From assembly GCF_944377805.1 (NCBI RefSeq), contig NZ_CALWFZ010000004.1, positions 1-64,000 of the forward strand: 64,000 bases of DNA, in the 5' to 3' direction. Made by a program: the position numbers and the translations under genes. This document shows positions 1-8,656 of the stretch, piece by piece (position 1 is the first letter of the stretch; every line of letters starts with the position of its first letter). The DNA comes from an uncultured Mediterraneibacter sp. (GTDB lineage: Bacteria > Bacillota > Clostridia > Lachnospirales > Lachnospiraceae). The notes below the pieces were generated by a model. The model searched no databases. It was not told the DNA's origin and was given only the letters and a program-made list of their open reading frames with translations.

Positions 1-77
1 GAGAGAAGATAATTGGAATGTTGATAACCACAGAAGAAAAGCCCCGGCGTAAACCGAGGACTTTGTCTACAGTCTGA

Positions 78-111
78 GGCGTAAAAACTTTATGTTTTAC
101 GCCTTTTTTTT
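78..111 (+). terminator. Intrinsic terminator upstream of plsX
   Basis: A 9-bp stem (78-86 with 95-103, GGCGTAAAA paired with TTTTACGCC) is followed by a run of eight T. It ends an upstream transcription unit whose gene is not resolvable in the first 77 bases, which hold no frame I can name. It also rules out the in-frame ATG at 92 as the plsX start, because that codon lies in the hairpin loop. Confidence 0.88.
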
Positions 112-112
112 A

Positions 113-141
113 TTGATTTTTAGACTGTTTTCCAGTAGAAT
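113..141 (+). promoter_or_regulatory. Sigma-A promoter of plsX
   Basis: TTGATT (113-118) and TAGAAT (136-141) are separated by exactly 17 bases. They lie directly behind the upstream terminator and about 30 bases before the plsX start, so plsX-acpP appear to begin a new transcript here. Confidence 0.65.
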
Positions 142-169
142 GATTTCAGTAGTGTTAGGAGGAGAGAAG

Positions 170-1216
170 ATGTCTGATGTTACGAGAGTCGCCCTGGACG
201 CGATGGGCGGGGACAACGCCCCCGGCGAGATCGTCAGGGGGGCAGTCATGGCTGTACAGCAGAGAAAGGACATTGAGATTCTGCTGACCGGGCGGGAGAA
301 TGTGCTTAAAGAAGAGCTGTTGAAATACACATATCCGAAAGATCAGATCCGGATCGTAGGCGCCTCGGAAGTGATCGAGACGGCTGAGCCACCCGTAAAG
401 GCTATCAGAGGGAAAAAGGACTCATCTATTGTAGTTGCAATGAAGATGGTCAAAGACGATGAAGCAGACGCGTTTGTATCAGCGGGCAGCACAGGAGCGG
501 TTCTTGTCGGCGGACAGGTATTGGTCGGCAGGATCAAAGGTGTGGAGAGACCGCCTCTTGCACCTCTTCTGCCAACATTAAAAGGAGTGTCGCTCCTGAT
601 TGACTGCGGGGCAAACGTAGACGCGCGGCCTTCTCATCTCGTTCAGTTTGCGAAGATGGGATCGATCTATATGGAGAGTGTGATGGGAAAGAAAAACCCG
701 ACTGTCGGCATCGTTAATATCGGTGCGGAAGAAGAAAAGGGAAATGCTCTTGTAAAAGAGACATTTCCGCTTCTGAAAGCCTGTAAGGATATTAACTTTG
801 TGGGCAGCGTGGAGGCACGGGAAATCCCATACGGCAATGTGGATGTCATTGTCTGTGAAGCCTTTGTGGGCAATGTTATCCTGAAACTGTACGAGGGTGT
901 CGGGGGCGCTCTGCTCAAAAAGGTAAAACAGGGAATGATGACAAGCCTTCGCAGTAAGATCGGCGCTCTGCTTGTAAAGCCTGCGCTGAAAGCGACGATG
1001 AAGGACTTTGACGCCAGCGAGCACGGGGGCGCGCCTCTGCTCGGTTTAAAGGGACTGGTTGTCAAGACGCATGGAAGTTCCAAAGCAAAAGAGGTATGCA
1101 ACTCGATTCTTCAGTGCGTCACTTTTAAGGAACAGAATATCAATGAAAAAATCAAGGCGGCGATTCAGAAAGAACAGGATAGCTGCGAAAAGAGAGAACA
1201 AAGTGAAGTGAAATAA
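170..1216 (+). CDS. plsX: Phosphate acyltransferase PlsX
   Basis: PlsX converts acyl-ACP and phosphate to acyl-phosphate, the donor for PlsY in phosphatidic acid synthesis; it is a peripheral membrane enzyme. The 348-residue protein has the family N-terminus DAMGGDNAP (residues 10-18), the SAGSTGA loop near 104-110, GVERPPLAP, and a C-terminal HGGAPLLGL motif. I chose the ATG at 170 because AGGAGG lies 6-7 bases upstream and the protein then begins as the family does; a longer in-frame ATG at 92 falls inside the upstream terminator. acpP follows after 13 bases. plsY, the next enzyme of the pathway, is in this window near 12.7 kb. Confidence 0.97.
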   Translation: MSDVTRVALDAMGGDNAPGEIVRGAVMAVQQRKDIEILLTGRENVLKEELLKYTYPKDQIRIVGASEVIETAEPPVKAIRGKKDSSIVVAMKMVKDDEADAFVSAGSTGAVLVGGQVLVGRIKGVERPPLAPLLPTLKGVSLLIDCGANVDARPSHLVQFAKMGSIYMESVMGKKNPTVGIVNIGAEEEKGNALVKETFPLLKACKDINFVGSVEAREIPYGNVDVIVCEAFVGNVILKLYEGVGGALLKKVKQGMMTSLRSKIGALLVKPALKATMKDFDASEHGGAPLLGLKGLVVKTHGSSKAKEVCNSILQCVTFKEQNINEKIKAAIQKEQDSCEKREQSEVK

Positions 1217-1229
1217 GGAGGATATAGTT

Positions 1230-1460
1230 ATGGAATTTGAAAAACTTCAGGACATTATTGCGGACGTTCTCAACGTGCAGAAAGAGGAGATCAAGCCGGA
1301 GACGACATTTGTAGATGACCTCGGAGCAGATTCTCTTGATATTTTCCAGATCATTATGGGGATTGAAGAAGAGTTCGATATAGAGATCGACAATGAGGAA
1401 GCCGAGAAAATCGTAACAGTGCAGGATGCAGTTGATCAGATTAAAAAGGCAGTGGAATAA
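1230..1460 (+). CDS. acpP: Acyl carrier protein
   Basis: This 76-residue acidic protein carries fatty acyl chains as thioesters on a phosphopantetheine arm and is the substrate partner of PlsX. The attachment site is Ser35 in the motif LGADSLD (residues 31-37). The length and the four-helix pattern are normal for bacterial ACP. AAGGAGG precedes the ATG by 8 bases. It is cotranscribed with plsX and closed by its own terminator at 1470, so the fatty-acid pair forms a separate unit from rnc-smc-ftsY. Confidence 0.97.
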   Translation: MEFEKLQDIIADVLNVQKEEIKPETTFVDDLGADSLDIFQIIMGIEEEFDIEIDNEEAEKIVTVQDAVDQIKKAVE

Positions 1461-1469
1461 GTAAAAGGA

Positions 1470-1501
1470 ACGAAAAAGCCCCTGTGGGCTTTTTCGTTTT
1501 C
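1470..1501 (+). terminator. Terminator after acpP
   Basis: An 11-bp perfect stem (1471-1481 with 1486-1496, CGAAAAAGCCC / GGGCTTTTTCG) with a 4-base loop and trailing TTTT. It separates plsX-acpP from rnc. Confidence 0.9.
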
Positions 1502-1557
1502 ATGCGGCATATAAGTAAAAAGTGTTATAGAATATACAGAAAAAAGAGAACAATTGT

Positions 1558-2250
1558 ATGAAGAAGAGCAAATTAAAAGAATTAGAACAGAAAATCAAGT
1601 ATACGTTCCGGAATTTCGACCTGCTGACGCAGGCGATGATGCACAGTTCTTACACGAACGAGCAGCATCTTCCAAAATACCGGTGCAATGAGCGGCTGGA
1701 ATTTCTGGGGGATGCAGTATTGGAACTTGTTTCCAGCGAATTTCTCTTTCTGGATTCTCCTTATACGCCGGAGGGCGAGCTGACAAAGACAAGGGCGAGT
1801 ATGGTATGTGAGCCCTCTCTTGCGCTGTGTGCAAGAGACCTTGACCTGGGAAGCTATCTTCTTCTCGGAAAGGGGGAGGAAGCCACGGGCGGAAGATACA
1901 GAGATTCTGTCACATCGGACGCGATGGAAGCGCTGATCGGGGCGGTATATCTGGATGGTGGTTTTACTAGTGCAAAAGAGTTCATACACCGGTTTGTGCT
2001 GACAGACCTGGAGAACAAGAAACTCTTTTATGATAGTAAAACTATCCTTCAGGAAATGGTTCAGGCAGCAAAGGACGGAGAGATTTCCTACCATCTGCTA
2101 AGAGAAGAAGGGCCGGATCACAACAAATCTTTCTATGTGGAAGTTAAAATCGGCGGCAGATGCTGCGGAGAGGGAAACGGGAGAACGAAAAAAGCCGCGG
2201 AACAGCAGGCAGCCTACAAAGCGATACTGCAACTGCGAAAACAAAGATAG
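1558..2250 (+). CDS. rnc: Ribonuclease III
   Basis: RNase III cleaves double-stranded RNA, including rRNA precursors. The 230-residue protein has the signature NERLEFLGDAVL (44-55). Catalytic residues by family alignment are Glu48, Asp52, Asp121 and Glu124, the last two in SDAMEALIGAVYLDGG. A double-stranded RNA-binding domain fills about residues 158-228 (KAAEQQAA near the end). The ribosome binding site is weak (AGAGAA). Upstream, TGTTATAGA at 1523-1531 resembles an extended -10 but has no clear -35. smc follows after 12 bases, the usual order in Clostridia. Confidence 0.97.
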   Translation: MKKSKLKELEQKIKYTFRNFDLLTQAMMHSSYTNEQHLPKYRCNERLEFLGDAVLELVSSEFLFLDSPYTPEGELTKTRASMVCEPSLALCARDLDLGSYLLLGKGEEATGGRYRDSVTSDAMEALIGAVYLDGGFTSAKEFIHRFVLTDLENKKLFYDSKTILQEMVQAAKDGEISYHLLREEGPDHNKSFYVEVKIGGRCCGEGNGRTKKAAEQQAAYKAILQLRKQR

Positions 2251-2262
2251 AGTAGGGATCAT

Positions 2263-5200
2263 ATGTACTTAAAGAATATAGAGGTGCAGGGGTTTAAATC
2301 CTTTGCCAATAAGATAAAATTTGATTTTCATAACGGGATAACAGGAATTGTAGGACCAAACGGAAGCGGCAAGAGCAATGTGGCGGATGCCGTGAGATGG
2401 GTGCTCGGCGAACAGAGAGTTAAGCAGTTAAGAGGCGGAAGCATGCAGGATGTGATTTTTTCGGGAACAGAGAACCGCAAGCCCTTAAGTTATGCTTCAG
2501 TGGCGATCACTCTTGATAATTCGGATCATCAGCTTCCGGTGGACTTTGAGGAGGTAACAGTGACCCGCAAACTGTATCGTTCCGGTGAAAGCGAATATCT
2601 GATCAACGGAGCGGCCTGTCGTCTGAAAGACATTAACGAAATGTTCTACGACACAGGAATCGGTAAGGAAGGATATTCCATTATCGGTCAGGGGCAGATC
2701 GATAAAATCTTAAGCGGAAAACCTGAGGAGAGAAGAGAACTCTTTGACGAAGCTGCGGGTATTGTCAAATTTAAAAGGCGGAAGAACCTCTCAGTTAAGA
2801 AGTTAGATGAAGAGCGGATGAATCTGACCCGGGTCAACGATATTCTGAAGGAACTGGAAAAACAGCTGGGACCTCTGGAGAAACAGTCAGAGACTGCCAA
2901 AGAGTATCTCAAGAAAAAAGAAGAACTTAAAACATTTGACATTAATATGTTTCTTCTGGAGGAAGAACGGCTTCGCGAGCGTATAAAAGAACTGGATGAA
3001 AAATATAAAACAGCGGAATCTGAGATGGAGGAGTCTAATGGCCGCTATGAGGAGATGAAAGCGGAGTATGAGGCGATCGAAGAAGCGGTGGAAGAGATTG
3101 ACCTGGCCATCGAGACCGCAAAGAACCAGCTGAACGAGACGAATCTCTTAAAGCAGCAGCTGGAAGGACAGATTAATGTCCTGAAAGAGCAGATCAATAC
3201 TGCGAGAATGAATGACGAGCACTATGGAAACCGTGCCAATGCCATTCATGTCGAGATCGAGACAAGAACGCATCAGAAAAATTCTCTGGAGCAGGAGAAG
3301 TCTGACATTCAGAACCAGTTAAAAGACGCTGCCGAGAGAGACGCATCGGCTAAATCCGCCCTGATTGAGGTGCAGACAAGGATTGCGGAGCACACGGCTC
3401 AGATCGAAGAGAAGAAGCGGGAGATTATGGAGCTCCTTGGAAACCGGGCTTCCACAAAGGCGAAGATTCAGCATTACGACACGACGAAAGGGCAGATTGC
3501 TTCCCGAAGAGAGGAACTTTCCCGCAGTATGAGGGAAGTGGCGGATGAAACAGCGCGGATGGAGCAGCGCCTGAAGGAATATGAAGAGGAACTTCAGAAC
3601 GTGCGCGCTTCGATACAGCAGTTTAATGGTCAGATTGCAGAAAATGAGCGGAAGATCGAAGAACTGCAAAAAGAGCTGAATGAGAAACAGGAGAAATTAA
3701 GGATTGGGCAGACTGCATATCACAGGGAGTCCTCCCGTCTGGAATCTCTGAAAAATATCACGGAGCGCTATGACGGATATGGCAACAGCATCCGGAGAGT
3801 CATGGCGAATAAAGACCGGGAAAAAGGGCTTATCGGCGTTGTTGCGGATATTATCAAAGTGGATAAGGAATACGAGATTGCCATAGAGACAGCTCTTGGA
3901 GGAAGCATTCAGAATATTGTCACAGACAATGAAGAAACCGCAAAGCGTATGATCGCATTTCTGAAACAGAATAAATATGGAAGGGCGACATTTCTTCCTC
4001 TGACAAGTATGAATGGTGGCGGCGGCATCCGCACCCCCGAAGCGCTGAAGGAAAAGGGCGTGATTGGTCTTGCCAATACTCTGGTTCATGTTGAGAAGCG
4101 TTTTGAAGGGCTTGCCGGACAACTGCTGGGAAGAACCATTGTAGTACAGAATATTGACGACGGAATTGCCATTGCCAGAAAGTACCGTCAGTCGCTCAGG
4201 CTTGTGACTCTGGAAGGGGAGCTGATTAATCCGGGCGGTTCCATGACCGGAGGAGCCTTTAAAAATTCCAGCAACCTTCTAAGCCGCCGCCGTGAGATCG
4301 AGGAGTTCGAGAAGACTGTGTCCATGTTAAAGAATGACATGGATGTGATGGAGAGTGAGGTAAGCCGGGTAAAGAGCGGCCGTGCCGCCTGCTACAGTGC
4401 CATTGATGAGATCCAGAAGGAACTGAGGAAAGCGTCTGTTCATGAAAACACAGAAAAGATGAATGTGGAACAGACCAGGGTTAGACTGAGAGAAGCGCAG
4501 GAGAGACGGGACAGATACACTGAAGAACAGGTGAATCTGGAGAGAGAGCAGCAGAGAATTGCCGAAAATGAAGAATCCATTCAGATGGAGCTGGAGACAT
4601 CGGAAAGTCTGGAGGAGCAGTTAAACGCGGCGATTGAGTCTCTTCAGAAGCTCCTCGATGCCGAGAAAGAGACAGAGAGTGATCAGCTCAAAGAATCGGA
4701 AAAGGTTCATCTTGCGCTTGCGGGACTTGAGCAACAGAATGCATTCGTTGAAGAGAATATTTCCCGTATTGAAGATGAGATTGGCAAATTTGAGGCCGAA
4801 TTAAAAGAATTAGGCGAGAACAAAGACCACGCGTCAGAGGAGATAAGGGAAAAGGAAGAGAAGATTCAGGAGTTAAAACAGACGATCGAGGACTCGAAGG
4901 AGTTGTTCCGGGAGATTGAAAAAGAGATCTCGTCTCAGACCGGTAAGCGCGATGAACTCAATCAGAGACATAAAGAATTCCTGAAAATGAGGGAAGAACT
5001 CTCGAAACATATTTCCGCCCTTGATAAAGAGTGCTTCCGGTTAAACAGCCAGAAAGAGTCTTATGAGGCAGCATCTGAGAAGCAGATGAATTATATGTGG
5101 GAAGAATATGAGATCACATACAATCATGCAATGGAGCTGCGGGATGTAAACCTGACGGATCTCTCTTATATGAAGCGACAGATCCAGACGCTCAAAAGTG

Positions 5201-5823
5201 AGATCCGCAGCTTGGGAACGGTCAATGTCAATGCCATCGAGGATTACAAGAATGTGTCTGAACGGTATGGATTTCTGAAAAACCAGCATGACGATCTGGT
5301 GGAGGCCGAGGCATCGCTGATTCAGATTATTGAGGAACTGGATGCGGCTATGCGCAGACAGTTTTCCGAGCAGTTCAAAAAAATATCGGAAGAGTTCAAT
5401 GTAGTGTTCCGTCAGCTATTCGGAGGGGGAAAAGGCACTCTGGAACTGATGGAGGATGAGGACATCCTTGAAGCGGGAATCCGTATTATCGCGCAGCCGC
5501 CGGGCAAGAAACTGCAGAATATGATGCAGCTCTCCGGCGGGGAGAAGGCCCTTACCGCCATTTCGCTTCTGTTTGCAATACAGAATTTAAAACCGTCTCC
5601 GTTCTGCCTTCTTGATGAGATCGAGGCGGCGCTGGATGATAACAATGTAACAAGATTCGCTCAGTATCTTCATAAACTGACAGAAAACACACAGTTTATC
5701 GTTATCACTCACAGACGGGGCACCATGTCTTCCGCCGACCGCCTGTATGGAATCACAATGCAGGAGAAGGGGGTATCCACTCTGGTATCGGTGGACCTTC
5801 TGGAGAATGAGCTGGATAAATAG
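2263..5823 (+). CDS. smc: Chromosome partition protein SMC
   Basis: SMC is the ATPase of the Smc-ScpAB condensin that organises and segregates the chromosome. At 1186 residues it is full length. The N-terminal head carries Walker A GPNGSGKS (31-38). Two long charged coiled-coil arms flank the hinge at about residues 500-670. The C-terminal head has the ABC signature LSGGEKALTAIS (about 1089-1100) and Walker B FCLLDEIEAALDD (about 1117-1129). It sits between rnc and ftsY with 12- and 17-base gaps, so the three genes are probably one operon. scpA and scpB are not in the window. Confidence 0.97.
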   Translation: MYLKNIEVQGFKSFANKIKFDFHNGITGIVGPNGSGKSNVADAVRWVLGEQRVKQLRGGSMQDVIFSGTENRKPLSYASVAITLDNSDHQLPVDFEEVTVTRKLYRSGESEYLINGAACRLKDINEMFYDTGIGKEGYSIIGQGQIDKILSGKPEERRELFDEAAGIVKFKRRKNLSVKKLDEERMNLTRVNDILKELEKQLGPLEKQSETAKEYLKKKEELKTFDINMFLLEEERLRERIKELDEKYKTAESEMEESNGRYEEMKAEYEAIEEAVEEIDLAIETAKNQLNETNLLKQQLEGQINVLKEQINTARMNDEHYGNRANAIHVEIETRTHQKNSLEQEKSDIQNQLKDAAERDASAKSALIEVQTRIAEHTAQIEEKKREIMELLGNRASTKAKIQHYDTTKGQIASRREELSRSMREVADETARMEQRLKEYEEELQNVRASIQQFNGQIAENERKIEELQKELNEKQEKLRIGQTAYHRESSRLESLKNITERYDGYGNSIRRVMANKDREKGLIGVVADIIKVDKEYEIAIETALGGSIQNIVTDNEETAKRMIAFLKQNKYGRATFLPLTSMNGGGGIRTPEALKEKGVIGLANTLVHVEKRFEGLAGQLLGRTIVVQNIDDGIAIARKYRQSLRLVTLEGELINPGGSMTGGAFKNSSNLLSRRREIEEFEKTVSMLKNDMDVMESEVSRVKSGRAACYSAIDEIQKELRKASVHENTEKMNVEQTRVRLREAQERRDRYTEEQVNLEREQQRIAENEESIQMELETSESLEEQLNAAIESLQKLLDAEKETESDQLKESEKVHLALAGLEQQNAFVEENISRIEDEIGKFEAELKELGENKDHASEEIREKEEKIQELKQTIEDSKELFREIEKEISSQTGKRDELNQRHKEFLKMREELSKHISALDKECFRLNSQKESYEAASEKQMNYMWEEYEITYNHAMELRDVNLTDLSYMKRQIQTLKSEIRSLGTVNVNAIEDYKNVSERYGFLKNQHDDLVEAEASLIQIIEELDAAMRRQFSEQFKKISEEFNVVFRQLFGGGKGTLELMEDEDILEAGIRIIAQPPGKKLQNMMQLSGGEKALTAISLLFAIQNLKPSPFCLLDEIEAALDDNNVTRFAQYLHKLTENTQFIVITHRRGTMSSADRLYGITMQEKGVSTLVSVDLLENELDK

Positions 5824-5840
5824 GAGAAAGGACGAAGAGA

Positions 5841-6776
5841 ATGGAAGAAAAGAAGGGCTTTTTTAAGCGCCTGGTATCCGGGCTTACAAAGACGAGAGAC
5901 AATATTGTATCCGGTATGGACAGCATCTTTCGCGGCTTTTCAAGGATCGACGACGACTTCTATGAGGAGCTTGAGGAAACTCTGATCATGGGAGATCTTG
6001 GCGTACATGCCACGATGAATATTCTGGACGATCTGAAAGAGAAAGTACGCCAGCAGCATATTAAAGAACCTGTCGAATGCCGGCAGCTTCTGATCGACAG
6101 TATCCGGGAACAGATGGATGTAGGGGAAACAGCCTATGAATTTGAGGAGAGAACTTCAGTTGTATTTGTCATCGGCGTTAATGGCGTGGGAAAGACGACG
6201 ACTATCGGCAAGCTGGCAGGAAAGCTGAAAGGACAGGGAAAACGTGTTGTGCTGGCGGCGGCGGACACTTTCCGGGCGGCGGCGGGCGAACAGCTCAGAG
6301 AATGGGCCGGCCGCGCAGGCGTGGATATGATCGGAGGACAGGAGGGAGCAGATCCGGCTTCTGTGATTTACGATGCCGTTGCTGCCGCGAAAGCGAGAAA
6401 GGCGGACGTACTTTTGTGCGACACCGCTGGACGGCTTCACAATAAGAAAAATCTGATGGAGGAATTAAAGAAGATCAACCGTGTGATCGACAGAGAATAT
6501 CCCGAGGCGTTTCGGGAGACTCTTGTAGTACTTGACGCAACAACCGGCCAGAACGCGCTGGCGCAGGCCAGGGAATTCGGAGAGGCGGCTGATATAACAG
6601 GTGTGATTCTTACAAAGATGGACGGCACGGCCAAGGGAGGTATCGCGGTGGCGATTCAGGCGGAACTTGGAATACCGGTGAAGTATATCGGAGTGGGAGA
6701 GTCTATTGATGATCTGCAGAAGTTCAATTCAGAGGAATTTGTCAATGCTCTTTTCTATCGGGGAGAGGAAGTATAG
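5841..6776 (+). CDS. ftsY: Signal recognition particle receptor FtsY
   Basis: FtsY is the membrane-docking GTPase that receives SRP-ribosome complexes and delivers them to the Sec translocon. The 311-residue form is short: the N-terminal part is a brief basic helix (KKGFFKRLVSGLTKTRDN) without the long acidic A-domain of E. coli. The NG domain follows with P-loop GVNGVGKTTTIGK (about 111-123), the LLCDTAGRL switch, and TKMDGTAKGG near 254. GAGAAAGGACGA precedes the ATG. The rnc-smc-ftsY order is widely conserved in Firmicutes. Confidence 0.96.
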   Translation: MEEKKGFFKRLVSGLTKTRDNIVSGMDSIFRGFSRIDDDFYEELEETLIMGDLGVHATMNILDDLKEKVRQQHIKEPVECRQLLIDSIREQMDVGETAYEFEERTSVVFVIGVNGVGKTTTIGKLAGKLKGQGKRVVLAAADTFRAAAGEQLREWAGRAGVDMIGGQEGADPASVIYDAVAAAKARKADVLLCDTAGRLHNKKNLMEELKKINRVIDREYPEAFRETLVVLDATTGQNALAQAREFGEAADITGVILTKMDGTAKGGIAVAIQAELGIPVKYIGVGESIDDLQKFNSEEFVNALFYRGEEV

Positions 6777-6815
6777 TCAACAGGTGCGATACAGTAACGG
6801 AAAGAAGGGTGAAAA

Positions 6816-8030
6816 ATGATGACACTGGAAAAATTTGAGGAGGCAAGCGAGCTTGTCAGGAAAGTTACGAATCCGACGAAGCTGGTCTGGAGTGAGTATC
6901 TGAGCGGACTGACCGGGGGAAAAGTATATTTAAAACCGGAAAATATGCAGCATACAGGCGCCTATAAGATCAGGGGAGCCTATTATAAGATCAGCACGAT
7001 GACCGAAGAGGAGAGATCCCGGGGGCTGATCACAGCCTCTGCAGGAAACCATGCCCAGGGCGTAGCGTTTGCGGCGCAGAAATTCGGCTGCAAGGCAGTG
7101 ATCGTCATGCCTACGGTAACGCCTCTGATCAAGGTAAACCGGACGAAAAGTTTCGGAGCGGACGTAGTGCTTTATGGGGACGTTTATGACGACGCTTACA
7201 CTTATGCCTGCGAACTGGCGGAAAAGGAAGGGTATACATTTGTTCATCCGTTTAATGATTTGGACGTTGCGACCGGCCAGGGATCGATTGCGATGGAAAT
7301 TGTGCAGGAACTTCCAACAGTGGACTATATCCTTGTGCCTGTGGGTGGCGGCGGTCTGATTTCCGGAGTGGCGACGCTGGCGAAAATGCTTAATCCAAAG
7401 ATCAGAGTAATCGGCGTGGAGCCTGCGGAAGCGGCGAGCATGACTGCCGCGCTTAAGGCCGGCGAAGTGACAGAACTGGACAGCGCCAATACTATCGCCG
7501 ACGGTACTGCGGTAAAAGCAGTGGGAGATAAGATCCTTCCCTATGTACAGAAAAACGTAGACGACATTCTTCTGGTGGAAGATGACGAGCTGATCGGGGC
7601 TTTTCTCGACATGGTAGAGAATCACAAGATGGTCGTAGAGAATTCAGGCCTTCTGTCGGTGGCTGCTCTGAAACAGCTGGACTGCAGAGGAAAGAAAGTG
7701 GTATGTGTCTTAAGCGGAGGCAATATGGACGTCATCACGATGTCATCCATCGTACAGCACGGACTGATTCAAAGAGACCGTATCTTTTCTGTATCTGTGC
7801 TCCTTCCCGACAAGCCGGGAGAACTGGTTCAGGTTGCGAAGACGATTGCGGATGAACAGGGCAATGTAATCAAACTGGAACATAACCAGTTTGTCAGCAC
7901 AAACAGAAATGCTGCCGTGGAACTCAGAATTACGATGGAGGCGTTTGGAACCGAGCATAAAAACCGGATTCTCGATGCCCTGGAGCGAAGCGGCTTCCGG
8001 CCTAAACTGATCAGCGCGAAACTGTATTAA
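6816..8030 (+). CDS. ilvA: Threonine ammonia-lyase
   Basis: This PLP enzyme deaminates threonine to 2-oxobutanoate, the first committed step to isoleucine. The 404-residue protein carries the Schiff-base lysine Lys51 in TGAYKIRGA, the SAGNHAQGVA motif, and the phosphate-binding GGGGLISG loop near residue 178. One ACT-like domain fills about residues 325-404. The long E. coli IlvA has two ACT-like subdomains, so feedback control here may differ. The next ATG in frame (6819) is an equally possible start; AAGAAGGGTG lies upstream. ilvN and ilvC of the same pathway lie at 47-48.6 kb. Confidence 0.93.
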   Translation: MMTLEKFEEASELVRKVTNPTKLVWSEYLSGLTGGKVYLKPENMQHTGAYKIRGAYYKISTMTEEERSRGLITASAGNHAQGVAFAAQKFGCKAVIVMPTVTPLIKVNRTKSFGADVVLYGDVYDDAYTYACELAEKEGYTFVHPFNDLDVATGQGSIAMEIVQELPTVDYILVPVGGGGLISGVATLAKMLNPKIRVIGVEPAEAASMTAALKAGEVTELDSANTIADGTAVKAVGDKILPYVQKNVDDILLVEDDELIGAFLDMVENHKMVVENSGLLSVAALKQLDCRGKKVVCVLSGGNMDVITMSSIVQHGLIQRDRIFSVSVLLPDKPGELVQVAKTIADEQGNVIKLEHNQFVSTNRNAAVELRITMEAFGTEHKNRILDALERSGFRPKLISAKLY

Positions 8031-8040
8031 GGAGTATCAT

Positions 8041-8535
8041 ATGGAGAGAAGAATACCGAAAAAGGGAGAGATCTACCGGCATTTCAAAGGGAAAAAGTAT
8101 AAGATTCTTGATCTTGCCGTATGTACGGAGACAGGAGAAGATATGGTGGTGTTTGAGAGTGTCGAGGGAGCCCGGAGGGTATACGCGAGTTTTCTTGAGA
8201 CATTTCTGGGCACGCTCGATACGGGAAAGTACCCTCACACGGATCAGAAATATCGATTTGAACTCTGTCGGGATGAGAAAAGTAACAAGAGTCCGAGTCT
8301 GAAGCGTCATGGCAATACGACAGCCCTGATTCTGGAATTTCTTGAACTGGGCGACAATGACGAGCGGATCAAATTTCTGCAGAGACATCAGGCCCAGATT
8401 GACGCCAGATTTTTGACGGCAGCGGCTGAGAGTATGGAATTTGCGGAGAATGGTGAGACGATAGAGGAAAGATACGGCGCTCTGATGCGCTTTTTGAAGA
8501 CAAAGGCAAAATACGAAAGCAGAAGACTCCGGTAA
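8041..8535 (+). CDS. DUF1653 domain protein
   Basis: The 164-residue protein begins with a DUF1653 domain (about residues 7-75): the motif GEIYRHFKGKKYKIL is followed by TETGEDMVVFES, typical of this small beta-barrel-like family of unknown function. The remaining about 90 residues are helical and charged, with no domain I recognise. It starts 10 bases after ilvA behind GGAG and shares its terminator, so it is probably cotranscribed with ilvA; no functional link is established. Confidence 0.72.
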   Translation: MERRIPKKGEIYRHFKGKKYKILDLAVCTETGEDMVVFESVEGARRVYASFLETFLGTLDTGKYPHTDQKYRFELCRDEKSNKSPSLKRHGNTTALILEFLELGDNDERIKFLQRHQAQIDARFLTAAAESMEFAENGETIEERYGALMRFLKTKAKYESRRLR

Positions 8536-8560
8536 CCGGTTGAGGATGCCGGATAATAGA

Positions 8561-8611
8561 AAAAGCAGAATCCCGACCTTCATAATCCAGTCAGACGGGT
8601 TCTGCTTTTTT
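8561..8611. terminator. Bidirectional terminator between the DUF1653 gene and prs
   Basis: The arms AAAAGCAGAATCCCG and CGGGTTCTGCTTTTTT pair with one bulged base around a 20-base loop. T-runs follow on both strands, six or more on the plus strand and five on the minus strand, serving the convergent DUF1653 gene and prs. Confidence 0.85.
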
Positions 8612-8632
8612 GTGACGGCGTTCCGGTGATTG
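8606..8632 (+). repeat. Deletion remnant of the two-hairpin repeat
   Basis: Bases 8606-8620 match 14 of 15 bases at the left end of the copy at 29.7 kb, and 8622-8632 match 11 of 11 bases at its right end (TCCGGTGATTG). The 71-72 bases between are absent. Like that copy, it starts in the T-tract of an intrinsic terminator. Chance similarity is possible because the matches are short. Confidence 0.5.
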
Positions 8633-8656
8633 CGCTGCAAACAGCAGATTTTTCAG

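Noticed and set aside
92..169. A longer PlsX start at ATG 92
   Set aside because: The codon lies in the loop of the upstream terminator; the extra 26 residues are unlike PlsX, and ATG 170 has a strong ribosome binding site.
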